Assembly (NCBI RefSeq): GCF_023208015.1
Contig: NZ_CP051627.1
Location: 2,666,001 to 2,730,000, forward strand
Direction: 5' to 3'
Source: Thermobifida alba
GTDB lineage: Bacteria > Actinomycetota > Actinomycetes > Streptosporangiales > Streptosporangiaceae
Length of the DNA: 64,000 bases
Shown here: in pieces, positions 44,310-56,035 of the stretch
Numbering within the stretch: the stretch's first letter is position 1
Layout of the letters: every line of letters starts with the position of its first letter
Notes under the pieces: model-generated
What the model was told of the DNA's origin: nothing
What the model saw: the letters and a program-made list of their open reading frames with translations, nothing else
Databases searched by the model: none
Program-made: the position numbers and the translations under genes

Positions 44310-44939
44310 ATGCCCAAGATCTCGGCCCCCACCATCGCCGCGCACCGCGCCCAGGTGCTCGACCGCATCCTGGACGCGGTGGCCGTCCTCACCCGCGACC
44401 AGGGAATCGAGGAGATCTCCATGACCGACGTGGCGGCGGTGGCCGGCATCACCCGTACGGCCCTGTACAACTACTTCCCCGACAAGCCCGCCCTGCTGCT
44501 GGCCTTCACCGAGCGGGTGACCGCCGACTTCGTGCGGCGCTGCCGGGAGGAACTCCCCGAAGACGCCTCGGCGACGCAGCGGCTGGCCGGGTTCATCAGC
44601 TTCCAGCTGGAGGCCATCGCCGAACACCCGCACCCGGCCGCGGCCGAACTCGGCGCGAGCCTGGGCCCGCAGGCCTACCAGCAGCTCGCCGACCACGTCG
44701 CGCCGATGCAGCGACTGCTGGGGGAGATCCTGCACGGGGGAACGGTGAGCGGCGAGTTCGAGTCGGTCCCCGTGGAGCACACCGCCAAACTGCTGCTGGC
44801 CCTCATCGGCTCCCAGCGCATGCCCCTGGTGCGCGGCGAGGTCGACCTGGCCGAGGCGCGCACCCTGGTGACCGAGTTCGCCCTCCGGGCCCTCGGCGTG
44901 GACCGGGAGACCGCCGCGGCGGCGACCCGCGCCACCTGA
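44310..44939 (+). CDS. TetR-family transcriptional regulator
   Basis: About 209 residues. The N-terminal HTH reads EEISMTDVAAVAGITRTALYNYFPDKPALLLAF; the C-terminal ligand domain is helical. It is in line with the heme oxygenase gene, so autoregulation of this pair through the palindromes upstream of heme oxygenase is plausible. Ligand unknown. Confidence 0.92.
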   Translation: MPKISAPTIAAHRAQVLDRILDAVAVLTRDQGIEEISMTDVAAVAGITRTALYNYFPDKPALLLAFTERVTADFVRRCREELPEDASATQRLAGFISFQLEAIAEHPHPAAAELGASLGPQAYQQLADHVAPMQRLLGEILHGGTVSGEFESVPVEHTAKLLLALIGSQRMPLVRGEVDLAEARTLVTEFALRALGVDRETAAAATRAT

Positions 44940-44963
44940 GCGAGCACACCGCGAGCACGGGCG

Positions 44964-44987
44964 GGGACGGCGACCGGACGCCGTCCC
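44964..44987. terminator. Hairpin terminator after tetR
   Basis: An 8-bp perfect stem (GGGACGGC with GCCGTCCC) around an 8-base loop lies 24 bases after the tetR stop, before a convergent gene. Confidence 0.5.
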
Positions 44988-45114
44988 GAGTCGGCCCACA
45001 CGCAACTGCTGGGGACCGCGGCCGCCCGTGTCCGCTCCTCCAACCGTGCTCCCCGCCTATCGCGGGAGAACCGCCACCCCGGGGCGGTACGCCGGTCGTC
45101 GTGTCCTCGCCCGG

Positions 45115-46083
45115 TCAGGTCCGCGTGAGGCCCCGCGCCTCCGCGGCCCACCACGCTTCGAGCCGGGGCCGGAGCAGGGCCGCCGCCAGCGCCGCGACCG
45201 CCGCCGCACCGGTGACCGCGGCGCCGGCCAGCAGTGCCGAGCGTGCCCGGGCCTCCGCGCGGGCCCGGGCGACGGCCCGGGCCCGTTCGGCCTCACCGAA
45301 CCGCCCCGCGCACAGCCGCGGGTCCAACTCCAGATCGCGCCAGACCCGCGGCCAGGGCCGCGGCGGCCGCACCGGCACCGGCCGCGGGCACGGCCCCGCC
45401 AACCGCGTCGCCCCCGCGGCCGAACGACGCGGTTTGAGCCGCGCCGCACTCGGCCCCGCGGTCAGCACCACCGGCGCCGGCCCCACGTAGTGCAGCGGCC
45501 CGGGGGCGTTGCGCAGCAGTTCGGCCAGCAGTTGGGCGCAGGCCCGCGCGTCCCCCAGCGCGGTGTGCTGTCCGGTCGGCCAGTCGCCGCCGAGTGCGTG
45601 GCTGGCCCGGGCCAGCGAGTAGCGCTCCAGAACGACCTGGGACCGCAGCGTCCGCAGCGTGCACAGCCCCGGCAGGCCCCCCGGCAGCCCGGCCGGAACG
45701 TACTCACTGGTGAGGAAGGCGTTCTCGAAGTCGAGGTTGTGGCCCACCAGGACCGCGCCGGAGAACAGCGCCCGCAGTTCCGCCACGAGCTCGGCGGAGC
45801 GGGGCGCCCCCACCACGTCGCCGTCGGCGATCCCGTGGAACTCCTGACCGGTGACCGCGGTCCGAGGGTCGACGAGCGTGGTGAACTCGCGGATCACCGT
45901 GCCGTCCCCGCGCATCCGCACCACCGCGATCTCACAGACCCTGGCCCCCTGCTCGGGCCGGAGCCCGGTGGTCTCGACGTCGACCACCGCGTACTCCAGG
46001 TCACGCGCGCGACACCCGCTCCGGCGCCGGGTCAGCGCCCCTATTCGCACGGCCTCGTGGCCCGCGCGCTTCTCGTGCGGCAC
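45115..46083 (-). CDS. DnaQ-like 3'-5' exonuclease with C-terminal membrane segment
   Basis: About 322 residues from a GTG with GAGGAG upstream. DEDDh exonuclease motifs: Exo I VVDVETTGL, Exo II VLVGHNLDFENAFL, Exo III with HTALGDARACAQLL. Similar to the epsilon proofreading domain of DNA polymerase III. After about residue 215 a Pro/Arg-rich region leads to a hydrophobic stretch (SALLAGAAVTGAAAVAALAAALL) near the C-terminus, which could anchor the protein in the membrane. That tail is unusual for the family. Confidence 0.85.
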   Translation of the reverse strand: MPHEKRAGHEAVRIGALTRRRSGCRARDLEYAVVDVETTGLRPEQGARVCEIAVVRMRGDGTVIREFTTLVDPRTAVTGQEFHGIADGDVVGAPRSAELVAELRALFSGAVLVGHNLDFENAFLTSEYVPAGLPGGLPGLCTLRTLRSQVVLERYSLARASHALGGDWPTGQHTALGDARACAQLLAELLRNAPGPLHYVGPAPVVLTAGPSAARLKPRRSAAGATRLAGPCPRPVPVRPPRPWPRVWRDLELDPRLCAGRFGEAERARAVARARAEARARSALLAGAAVTGAAAVAALAAALLRPRLEAWWAAEARGLTRT

Positions 46084-46334
46084 GTCCCTCTCCTCGCCTC
46101 GTCCTGCGGCCCGGCCGCGTGGTGCGCGGCGGACCAGCCCCGACCTTACCCGCCGTCTGTGACGGTCCCCCTCCCCGCGCTCCCCTGCCCGCCTCCCCAC
46201 GTGCGCGGCCCCCCGCACGGAACACCTGCGGGAAGCAACGCCGCCCGCGTCGGTGTTGCCGCTGTGGGACCCGGTGCCGGCGGCGTTGGTACGTTCGGCA
46301 CCGCGCACGACGTCACCGATCCGCGGAGCGACAG

Positions 46335-47537
46335 TTGCAGACCATCGTTGTAGCCGGTGCCGGCATGGCCGGCCTCACCACCGCCGAGGCGCTGCGGGAA
46401 GCGGGCTTCGACGGAACCATCACCCTCGTCGGCGAGGAGGTCCACCGCCCCTACGAACGCCCGCCGCTGTCCAAGGAGGTCCTGACCGGGAAGGGCTCCG
46501 GCAGGGGGGTGTGGCTGCGCACGGAGGCCGAACTGGACGCGCTCGACCTGGACCTGCGCCCGGGGGTGCGGGCCGTCGCGCTGCACCCCGCCGAACGGGC
46601 GGTGGCGCTGTCCGACGGAACCTCGGTCACCGCCGACGGGGTGGTCGTCGCCACCGGCGCCCGCGCCCGCCGCCCCGCCACCGACCTGCCGGGCGTCCAC
46701 GTCCTGCGGACGCTCGACGACGCCGAGGCGATCCGCGCCGACCTGCTGCGGCACGGACGCGTCGCGGTGGTGGGCGCGGGCTTCGTCGGGGCCGAGGTCG
46801 CCGCCAGCGCCCGTGCTCTGGGCGCCGACGTCACCCTGCTGGAGGCCGCGGACACCCCGCTGACCCGGGTGGTGGACCCCCGGATCGGGGCGGTCCTCGC
46901 CGAACTGCACCGCGACAACGGCGTCGACCTGCGCCTGGGGGTTCCGGTGACCGCCTTCGAGGGCGCCGGCCGCCTGGAGCGGGTGCGTCTGGCCGACGGG
47001 ACCACGGTGGAGACGCCCCTGGCCGTGGCGGGGCTGGGGGTGCACCTGAACACCGAGTGGCTGGCGGGATCGGGGGTGGCGCTCGACACCGAGGCGGGCG
47101 GGGTGCGCTGCGACGAGTACTCCGCCACCTCGCTGCCCGGGGTGTACGCCGTCGGCGACCTCGCGGCCTGGCCCCACCCGCGCTACGGCGGCCGGATCCG
47201 CCTGGAGCACTGGACCAACGCCGAGGAGCAGGCGCGCGTGGCGGCGCACAACCTGCTCGCGGGGGAGGGCTCCCGCACGCCCTACACGCCGGTGCCCTAC
47301 TTCTGGTCGGACCAGTACGGCATGAAGATCCAACTGCTCGGGCAGGCCGCCCCCGCCGACACCGTGGAGATCGTGCACGGCTCGGCGCAGAGCCGCAAGT
47401 TCGTCGCCTTCTTCGGCAGGGCGGGCCGCCTCGTGGGGGTGCTGGGCCTGCGCTCCACCCCCAGGGTGATGCGCTACCGCCCCCTGCTGGCCGAGCCCAC
47501 CTCCTGGGCCGACGCCCTGGCCGCGGCGGGACGCTGA
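46335..47537 (+). CDS. FAD/NAD(P)-dependent ferredoxin reductase-type oxidoreductase
   Basis: About 400 residues from a TTG preceded by GGAG. FAD loop IVVAGAGMAGLTTAEALRE, RPYERPPLSKEVL, NAD loop VAVVGAGFVGAEVAASARALG and the FAD-contact VYAVGDLAAWPH, with a reductase C-terminal domain (PYFWSDQYGMKIQLLG). Members transfer electrons from NAD(P)H to ferredoxins that feed P450s or ring oxygenases. No ferredoxin gene is adjacent. Confidence 0.9.
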   Translation: MQTIVVAGAGMAGLTTAEALREAGFDGTITLVGEEVHRPYERPPLSKEVLTGKGSGRGVWLRTEAELDALDLDLRPGVRAVALHPAERAVALSDGTSVTADGVVVATGARARRPATDLPGVHVLRTLDDAEAIRADLLRHGRVAVVGAGFVGAEVAASARALGADVTLLEAADTPLTRVVDPRIGAVLAELHRDNGVDLRLGVPVTAFEGAGRLERVRLADGTTVETPLAVAGLGVHLNTEWLAGSGVALDTEAGGVRCDEYSATSLPGVYAVGDLAAWPHPRYGGRIRLEHWTNAEEQARVAAHNLLAGEGSRTPYTPVPYFWSDQYGMKIQLLGQAAPADTVEIVHGSAQSRKFVAFFGRAGRLVGVLGLRSTPRVMRYRPLLAEPTSWADALAAAGR

Positions 47538-47554
47538 CCCCGCCGCGGCGCGCG

Positions 47555-49171
<1,617 letters not shown>

Positions 49172-50248
49172 ATGAAGGAACCGCCCATGCCGAGTACCAA
49201 CGACACACGTGTCGTCAGTTACCAGCCGCTCGTCGCCCCCCACGACATCCTGGCCGAACTGCCGATGGGCCCCGAACGCACGGCACTGGTCGAGGAGGCC
49301 AGGGCCGAGGTCAAACAGGTGCTCGACGGCGAGGACGACCGGTTGCTCGTCGTCGTGGGACCGTGCTCGGTGCACGATCCCGACTCCGCCCTGGAGTACG
49401 CGCGCCGCCTCAAGGCGCTGATCCCCTCCGTCTCCTCCGACCTGTGCGTGGTCATGCGGGTGTACTTCGAGAAGCCGCGCACCACGCTGGGCTGGAAGGG
49501 CCTGATCAACGACCCCGGCCTGGACGGCAGCTTCGACGTGCACCGGGGGCTGCGCACCGCGCGCAGGCTGCTGCTCGACATCGGCTCCCTGGGCGTCCCC
49601 GCCGGCACCGAGTTCCTCGACCCGATCACCCCCCAGTACATCGCGGACGCCGTGACCTGGGGCGCCATCGGTGCGCGCACCACCGAGAGCCAGGTGCACC
49701 GCCAGCTCGGCAGCGGTCTGAGCATGCCCGTGGGCTTCAAGAACGGCACCGACGGCGACGTCCAGGTCGCCGTGGACGCCTGCCGGGCCGCCGCCAGTTC
49801 GCACACCTTCTTCGGCGTCGACCCGCACGGCTCCGGCGCGGTCGTGTCCACCTCGGGCAACCCGGACTGCCACGTCATCCTGCGCGGGGGGCGCTCCGGC
49901 CCCAACTACGACGCGGCCAGCGTCTCGGCCGCGCTCGACGTCGTGGAGGCCGCGGGGCTGCCGCGCCGCCTGATGATCGACGCCAGCCACGCCAACAGCG
50001 GCAAGGACCACCTGCGCCAGCCGGGCGTGGCCCAGGCCATCGCCGCCCAGATCGCCGAGGGGCAGACCGGCATCATCGGGGTGATGCTGGAGAGCTTCCT
50101 GGTGCCGGGAGCGCAGGAGCTCGGCGACCCGGCCGCGCTGACCTACGGCCAGAGCATCACCGACAAGTGCATGGGCTGGGAGACCACCGAGGAGGTCCTG
50201 GCCCAGCTGGCCGACGCCGTGCGCAGCCGCCGCAAGACCGCGGGCTGA
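49172..50248 (+). CDS. aroF: 3-deoxy-7-phosphoheptulonate (DAHP) synthase, class I
   Basis: About 358 residues. It condenses phosphoenolpyruvate and erythrose-4-phosphate in the first shikimate step. AroFGH-type motifs: VVVGPCSVHDPDSALEYA, VMRVYFEKPRTTLGWKGLIND, GARTTESQVHRQL, NGTDGDVQVAVDA and MIDASHANSGKDH with metal ligands. Two ATGs five codons apart both have AGGA-type sites; the first is listed. Gene symbol stands for the family; which feedback type (Tyr, Phe, Trp) applies cannot be told. Hairpin terminator follows. Confidence 0.93.
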   Translation: MKEPPMPSTNDTRVVSYQPLVAPHDILAELPMGPERTALVEEARAEVKQVLDGEDDRLLVVVGPCSVHDPDSALEYARRLKALIPSVSSDLCVVMRVYFEKPRTTLGWKGLINDPGLDGSFDVHRGLRTARRLLLDIGSLGVPAGTEFLDPITPQYIADAVTWGAIGARTTESQVHRQLGSGLSMPVGFKNGTDGDVQVAVDACRAAASSHTFFGVDPHGSGAVVSTSGNPDCHVILRGGRSGPNYDAASVSAALDVVEAAGLPRRLMIDASHANSGKDHLRQPGVAQAIAAQIAEGQTGIIGVMLESFLVPGAQELGDPAALTYGQSITDKCMGWETTEEVLAQLADAVRSRRKTAG

Positions 50249-50256
50249 GTCCCGCC

Positions 50257-50312
50257 GAGCGCCGGTGTGCGGCGGTCCCGGGCAGATCCCGGCCCGCCGC
50301 ACACCGGCGCTC
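50257..50312 (+). terminator. 18-bp hairpin terminator after DAHP synthase
   Basis: A perfect 18-bp stem (starting GAGCGCCGG and ending CCGGCGCTC) with a 20-base loop lies nine bases after the stop and is followed by CTTGCC. Confidence 0.85.
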
Positions 50313-50384
50313 CTTGCCCGGCGACCACGCGCTGCTAGGCTGAGAACACCAGGCGCCTGCGCGCCCGGAACGCTCCGGGCGGGA

Positions 50385-50550
50385 AGCGCGAACCACCGAA
50401 CCCGACGTGTTCTCCCGGTGCGCCCGGGCACACCGACCACACGGGCGGGAGCGCCTCGGCAGACAGGACCGCGCAGTACGGGGACCTTCCGCCGAAGGTG
50501 TGGACCGTCGAGGCGGCGAGGCCCTCCAGCGGCGACGGCAGCGGGGGACG
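50385..50550 (+). promoter_or_regulatory. Possible tandem glycine riboswitch upstream of gcvT
   Basis: The leader contains pieces that resemble the conserved core of glycine aptamers: CTCGGCAGACAGGAC at 50455-50469 (compare CTCAGGCA..AGGACAG), CCGCCGAAGGTG near 50490, and CCTCCAGCGGCGACGGCAG near 50523. Spacing would fit two aptamers in tandem ahead of the glycine cleavage genes, the usual place. Drift from the consensus is considerable and pairing was not computed. Confidence 0.35.
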
Positions 50551-50598
50551 GCGCTCACCAGCCTTCGTTCTCGCACCCACCCTCTTTCGGGAGTGTCC

Positions 50599-51717
50599 AT
50601 GACTCAGGCTCCGACCGGCGGTGCCCGCACCACTCCGCTGCACGAGACCCACCTGGCGCTCAACGCCACCCTGGTCGACTTCGCGGGATGGCTCATGCCC
50701 CTGCGCTACAGCAGCGAGAGCGCCGAGCACCGGGCGGTGCGCACGGCGGCCGGGCTGTTCGACCTCTCCCACATGGGGGAACTCCGGGTGCACGGCCCCC
50801 AGGCCGCCGAATTCCTCGACTACGCGCTGGTGGGACGGCTGTCCACGCTCGCCACGGGCCGGGCCCGCTACACCATGCTCGTCGCCGAGCACGGAGGGGT
50901 GCTCGACGACCTCATCGTCTACCGTCTGGACGAGGACGAGTACCTGGTCGTCGCGAACGCGGCCAACACCGGCGTCGTCACCGCCGCGCTGACCGAGCGC
51001 GCCGACGGGTTCGACACCGCCGTCGCCGACGAGTCCGACGAGTACGCCCTGGTCGCCCTGCAGGGGCCGCGGGCCGTGGAGATCCTGGCCCCGCTCACCG
51101 ACACCGACCTGTCCGACCTCGGCCCCTACACCGCCCGGCCCGGCACCGTCGCGGGGGTCCCGGTGCTCCTCGCCCGCACCGGCTACACCGGCGAGGACGG
51201 CTTCGAGGTCTTCATCCGCCCCGCGGCGCAGGCCCCCGCCGTCTGGAACGCGCTCCACGAGGCCGGACAGCCGCTCGGACTGCTGCCCGCAGGCCTGGCG
51301 GCCCGCGACACCCTGCGCCTGGAGGCCGGGATGCCGCTGTACGGCAACGAGCTCAACACCAACCTCACCCCCTACGAGGCGGGCCTGGGCCGCCTGGTCA
51401 AACTCGACAAGCCGGGAGACTTCGTCGGGCGCGCGGCGCTCACCGCACGGGCCGCCTCCGGCCCCACCCAGACCCTCGTCGGCCTCGTCGGCCGCGGCCG
51501 ACGGGTGCCCCGCAAGGGGTACGGGGTGTTGCGCGACGGTGTTCCCGTCGGGGTCGTCACCAGCGGAGCGCCCTCCCCCACCCTGGGCAAGCCCATCGCG
51601 ATCGCGGCCGTCGACGCCGGCACCGACCTGTCCAGCGGCGAGTTCAGCGTGGACGTGCGGGGCCGCGCCGAGGCGGTGGACGTGGTGGACCTGCCCTTCT
51701 ACCGGCGGGAGACGTAG
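50599..51717 (+). CDS. gcvT: Glycine cleavage system aminomethyltransferase (T protein)
   Basis: About 372 residues. T protein transfers the methylene group from aminomethyl-lipoyl H protein to tetrahydrofolate. Motifs: TPLHETHLALNATLVDFAGWLMPLRY, GLFDLSHMGE, YTMLVAEHGGVLDDLIVYR, RTGYTGEDGFEVF and RDTLRLEAGMPLYGNEL. The ATG follows CGGGAG. gcvH and glyA follow on the same strand; gcvP is not in the window. Confidence 0.96.
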   Translation: MTQAPTGGARTTPLHETHLALNATLVDFAGWLMPLRYSSESAEHRAVRTAAGLFDLSHMGELRVHGPQAAEFLDYALVGRLSTLATGRARYTMLVAEHGGVLDDLIVYRLDEDEYLVVANAANTGVVTAALTERADGFDTAVADESDEYALVALQGPRAVEILAPLTDTDLSDLGPYTARPGTVAGVPVLLARTGYTGEDGFEVFIRPAAQAPAVWNALHEAGQPLGLLPAGLAARDTLRLEAGMPLYGNELNTNLTPYEAGLGRLVKLDKPGDFVGRAALTARAASGPTQTLVGLVGRGRRVPRKGYGVLRDGVPVGVVTSGAPSPTLGKPIAIAAVDAGTDLSSGEFSVDVRGRAEAVDVVDLPFYRRET

Positions 51718-51837
51718 GCCCCCGCTCGTGCTGGGTACTGTCCGTCCTGCCGGGCACGGTGGGACCGAAGGTGTCGGGGCGGCGCACGGCAGTGTGCGCT
51801 CCTGCTGAATAATGGACAACACTCCTGGAGAGTCGAA

Positions 51838-52218
51838 TTGAGCGTTCCCGCGGAGCTGGGTTACACCAAGGAGCACGAATGGGTGGCGGTCAACGAGGGC
51901 ATCGCCACCGTCGGTATCACGGCCTTCGCCGCCGAGGCGCTGGGGGACATCGTCTACGTCGAGCCGCCGGAGGTCGGTTCGACCGTCTCTGCTGGTGACG
52001 GCTGCGGCGAAATCGAGTCGCACAAGTCGGTCAGCGAGATCTATTCTCCGGTCGACGGGGAGGTCGTCGATATCAACCAGGCCGCAGTGGACGATCCCGA
52101 GCTGATCGGCTCGGACCCCTACGGCCGGGGCTGGCTGTTCAAGGTGGAGCTCGCGGACGAGCCCGCCGATTTGCTCACCCCGGAGCAGTACACGCAGCTC
52201 ACCGAAGGCGAAGGTTAG
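51838..52218 (+). CDS. gcvH: Glycine cleavage system H protein
   Basis: About 126 residues from a TTG with GGAG upstream. The lipoylation site is K63 in [22 protein letters not shown] and [17 protein letters not shown] are also typical. It shuttles the aminomethyl intermediate between P, T and L proteins. It lies 120 bases after gcvT and seven bases before glyA. Confidence 0.96.
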   Translation: MSVPAELGYTKEHEWVAVNEGIATVGITAFAAEALGDIVYVEPPEVGSTVSAGDGCGEIESHKSVSEIYSPVDGEVVDINQAAVDDPELIGSDPYGRGWLFKVELADEPADLLTPEQYTQLTEGEG

Positions 52219-52225
52219 GAAACTC

Positions 52226-53497
<1,272 letters not shown>

Positions 53498-53503
53498 CAA
53501 GAC

Positions 53504-53560
53504 GCTCCCGGCGCCGCGGGCGTCGGGAGCCGCGCGGGGGTCCGACGGTGTCGGGCCCCC
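53504..53560 (+). terminator. Double hairpin terminator after glyA
   Basis: Two hairpins stand in a row: GCTCCCG/CGGGAGC (53504-53530), then a 10-bp stem with one wobble at 53536-53560 followed by GTTTC. Confidence 0.75.
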
Positions 53561-53945
53561 GTTTCATGTCCCGGGCCGCCGTGTCGGGTTCACCGCCCCA
53601 GCGCCCGGGTTCCCGCAAGCCCCGGGCGTGCCCGCCCCGTGCTCCGCGGGGCGGCGCCCCCTCCCCCCGTCTCCTCCCGCGGCCGTGCGGGCCGCGTCGG
53701 TGGTTTCCGGATACGGTGCAGCGGTCCCCGGGATTCCGCGGCCCCCTGACGGGCGGGGCGCGGCGTCACCGTCGTCCGGCGGACGCCTCCCCGGGGCCGG
53801 ACACGGCCCTCCCCCGCTCCTGCAGAGCCGTTGCGGGGGAGGGCGCCGGATCTCCTCGGCGACTCCGGCGCGCCTCCCCTCGGCCGCTCCCCCGGCAGGT
53901 CGAACGGTCTCCGCGGCCCTCGGGCCGCTTCACCGCGCGGCGCGG
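53561..53945. other. Noncoding gap between convergent genes
   Basis: About 385 bases of high-GC sequence. Open frames exist on both strands but show no third-position bias of real genes here and no family similarity. Nothing else recognised. Confidence 0.35.
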
Positions 53946-54551
53946 TCACGCCTTGGCGCAGCGCACCTGGACCCGCACCTTCGGTTCCCTGATCAGGGAC
54001 AGTTCGACGATCTTGCGTTCCACCGCGTTCTGGATCGCCGGGGACACCTCCGCGGCGCGGTGCGCCTCGGCGTCGGCGCGGACCTTCACGCGCTGGCGGG
54101 TCAGCGTGACCCGCGCGTCGTGCACCCCGTCCACCTCGCGGGCCGCCGCCGCCAGGGTCCGGCGCAGCGCCCCCCGGGACACTCCGGCCGCGAACGCCGG
54201 GTCGTGGGGGTGCCATTCCGCTCCGCGTCCCCAGCCGGGCAGCAGGGCCAGGGCGATCAGCAGCAGGCTGATCAGCACCAGGACAGCGGAGGCCACCTGT
54301 ACGGCGGGATCGCTCCACCGGGCGGCGGAGGCGTGCTCGCCCGCCTGGTCCACGGGCAGCACGGTGACCGGGCTTCCGGCGAGCGCGGAGATGACCTCTG
54401 CGGCGGCCAGCCCGGTCACTCCCACGAGCACTCCGCCGACCACCACGGCCGCCCACGAACGGTACGGCCGGAGTGTCCGCACGGCCGCGTGGTCGGCCCG
54501 TCCGGTGGCGCCCGCCTCTGGACGGACCAGCGCCTCTTCCACCGTCGTCAT
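53946..54551 (-). CDS. DUF6286-type membrane protein (Asp23/alkaline-shock associated)
   Basis: About 201 residues. Two membrane segments (AAVVVGGVLVGVTGLAAAEVI and VASAVLVLISLLLIALALLPG) are followed by a cytoplasmic region (GALRRTLAAAAREVDGVHDARVTLTRQRVKVRADA) that matches the DUF6286 pattern. Such proteins usually sit in Asp23/Gls24 stress-gene clusters in actinobacteria; here the gene stands alone. Confidence 0.75.
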   Translation of the reverse strand: MTTVEEALVRPEAGATGRADHAAVRTLRPYRSWAAVVVGGVLVGVTGLAAAEVISALAGSPVTVLPVDQAGEHASAARWSDPAVQVASAVLVLISLLLIALALLPGWGRGAEWHPHDPAFAAGVSRGALRRTLAAAAREVDGVHDARVTLTRQRVKVRADAEAHRAAEVSPAIQNAVERKIVELSLIREPKVRVQVRCAKA

Positions 54552-54936
54552 GCCTGTCCCCCCATTCTCTGAGCGTCGAGTGCGTGCCGACGCTCCGGCT
54601 TACTCATCCACCCCGGTACTTCGTGAAGTCTGTGTGCTTTACCCGTTTTTCGTCTTTTGATCCCTGCCGCGGGAAGCGATGCCTCTGCGCCTCCCCACAC
54701 CGGCCGAAGCCGGCCCCCCAGAGCCGCCCGCGGTCGCACACCGGATTGATGAGGCCGTGTCCGAGCGGCTCCCGGACTCCCCTCACCGGCAAGGGCGTGG
54801 TTACGCCTGCCACCGCACACCATTTCCTGTGACTTTCGCCACTCGGTGCACTCCAGACATCCACTGCCACTCAGACCACTCGGTCAAACACTCAGCGTGA
54901 CCAACCTATCGCAGAGTGCGGCACGGCCCGCAGCCA
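54552..54936. other. Noncoding region
   Basis: About 385 bases between a divergent membrane-protein gene and the purU terminator. It has AT-richer parts (around 54620-54660, and CACTCGGTCAAACACTCAG near 54880). No gene or RNA recognised. Confidence 0.35.
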
Positions 54937-54990
54937 CCGGGACGCCGTGCCCGGACCACGCGGCCGTCCGCCCCGGGCACGGCGTCCCGG
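54937..54990 (-). terminator. 18-bp hairpin terminator after purU
   Basis: A perfect 18-bp stem (CCGGGACGCCGTGCCCGG with its complement) around an 18-base loop lies 20 bases beyond the purU stop. Confidence 0.8.
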
Positions 54991-55009
54991 GGCGGACGTC
55001 AGCGCGTCA

Positions 55010-55867
55010 TCACCTGAACACCACCGTCTTGGTGCCGTTCAGCAGGATCCGGTGCTCGGCGTGCCAGTTCACCGCGCGGGCCAGGGCCATCGACTCCAGG
55101 TCGCGTCCGACCTCGGTGAGCTGCTCCGGGCTGAAGGTGTGGTCCACCCGGGCGACCTCCTGCTCGATGATCGGCCCCTCGTCCAGGTCGGCCGTCACGT
55201 AGTGCGCCGTCGCACCGATCAGCTTCACCCCGCGGGCGTGCGCCTGGTGGTAGGGGCGGGCCCCCTTGAAGCTCGGCAGGAAGGAGTGGTGGATGTTGAT
55301 GATCCGCCCCGACAGCTTCTGGCACAGGTCCTCGGAGAGCACCTGCATGTAGCGGGCCAGCACCACCAGGTCCACGTCGTAGGTCTGGACCAGCTCCAGC
55401 AGCCGCGCCTCCTGCTCCGGCTTGGTCTCCGGGGTCACCGGCAGGTGGTGGAAGTCCACGCCGTAGGACTCGGCCAGGAACCGCAGGTCCGGGTGGTTGG
55501 ACACCACAGCTGTGATGTCGGCGTTCAGCAGGCCGCTGCGCTGGCGGTACAACAGGTCGTTCAGGCAGTGCCCGAACTTGGACACCATCACCAGCACCCG
55601 CGCGCGCACGGCACGCCGCCACAGCTCCCAGTCCATCCCGTACTCGGAGGCCAGCACCGCCAGGGCTCCCCGCAGCGTGTCCTCGTCCACTCCGGGGTCC
55701 TCGGCGGTGAACTGCACCCGCATGAAGAACCGACCCGTGTAGTGGTCGCCGTACTGCTGGCTCTCCTCGATGTTGCAGTTGTGGGCGGTCAGCACATTCG
55801 CCACCGCCGCGACGATTCCACGGCTGTCGGGGCACGACAGCGTCAGCACGAACTCGCGATCACTCAT
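55010..55867 (-). CDS. purU: Formyltetrahydrofolate deformylase
   Basis: About 285 residues. An N-terminal ACT domain (EFVLTLSCPDSRGIVAAVANVL) is fused to a formyltransferase-like domain with VSKFGHCLNDLLYR, VVSNHPDLR, the active-site IINIHHSFLPSFKGA and GATAHYVTADLDEGPIIEQ. It releases formate from 10-formyl-THF and balances C1 pools, in keeping with the glycine cleavage genes nearby. Alone in its unit, with its own terminator. Confidence 0.96.
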   Translation of the reverse strand: MSDREFVLTLSCPDSRGIVAAVANVLTAHNCNIEESQQYGDHYTGRFFMRVQFTAEDPGVDEDTLRGALAVLASEYGMDWELWRRAVRARVLVMVSKFGHCLNDLLYRQRSGLLNADITAVVSNHPDLRFLAESYGVDFHHLPVTPETKPEQEARLLELVQTYDVDLVVLARYMQVLSEDLCQKLSGRIINIHHSFLPSFKGARPYHQAHARGVKLIGATAHYVTADLDEGPIIEQEVARVDHTFSPEQLTEVGRDLESMALARAVNWHAEHRILLNGTKTVVFR

Positions 55868-56035
55868 AGTTCACAGGGGACTTTCGACAAGGGAACGGCC
55901 GCACCCATCCGCGGTCTCACGAGCTTCCAGGGTAACCGTCTCCGCTCCGTCCAGCCGTGATGAACCCGCCGTGACCAGCGAATGGAACCGTCTTCCGGGA
56001 AAGGCGGCGCCGCGCGGCTGTGGCATGCTCACTGC

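Noticed and set aside
53590-54456. Open frame on the minus strand across the DUF6286 gene and the gap after glyA
   Set aside because: Arg/Gly-rich shadow in another frame of the DUF6286 gene; no family pattern.
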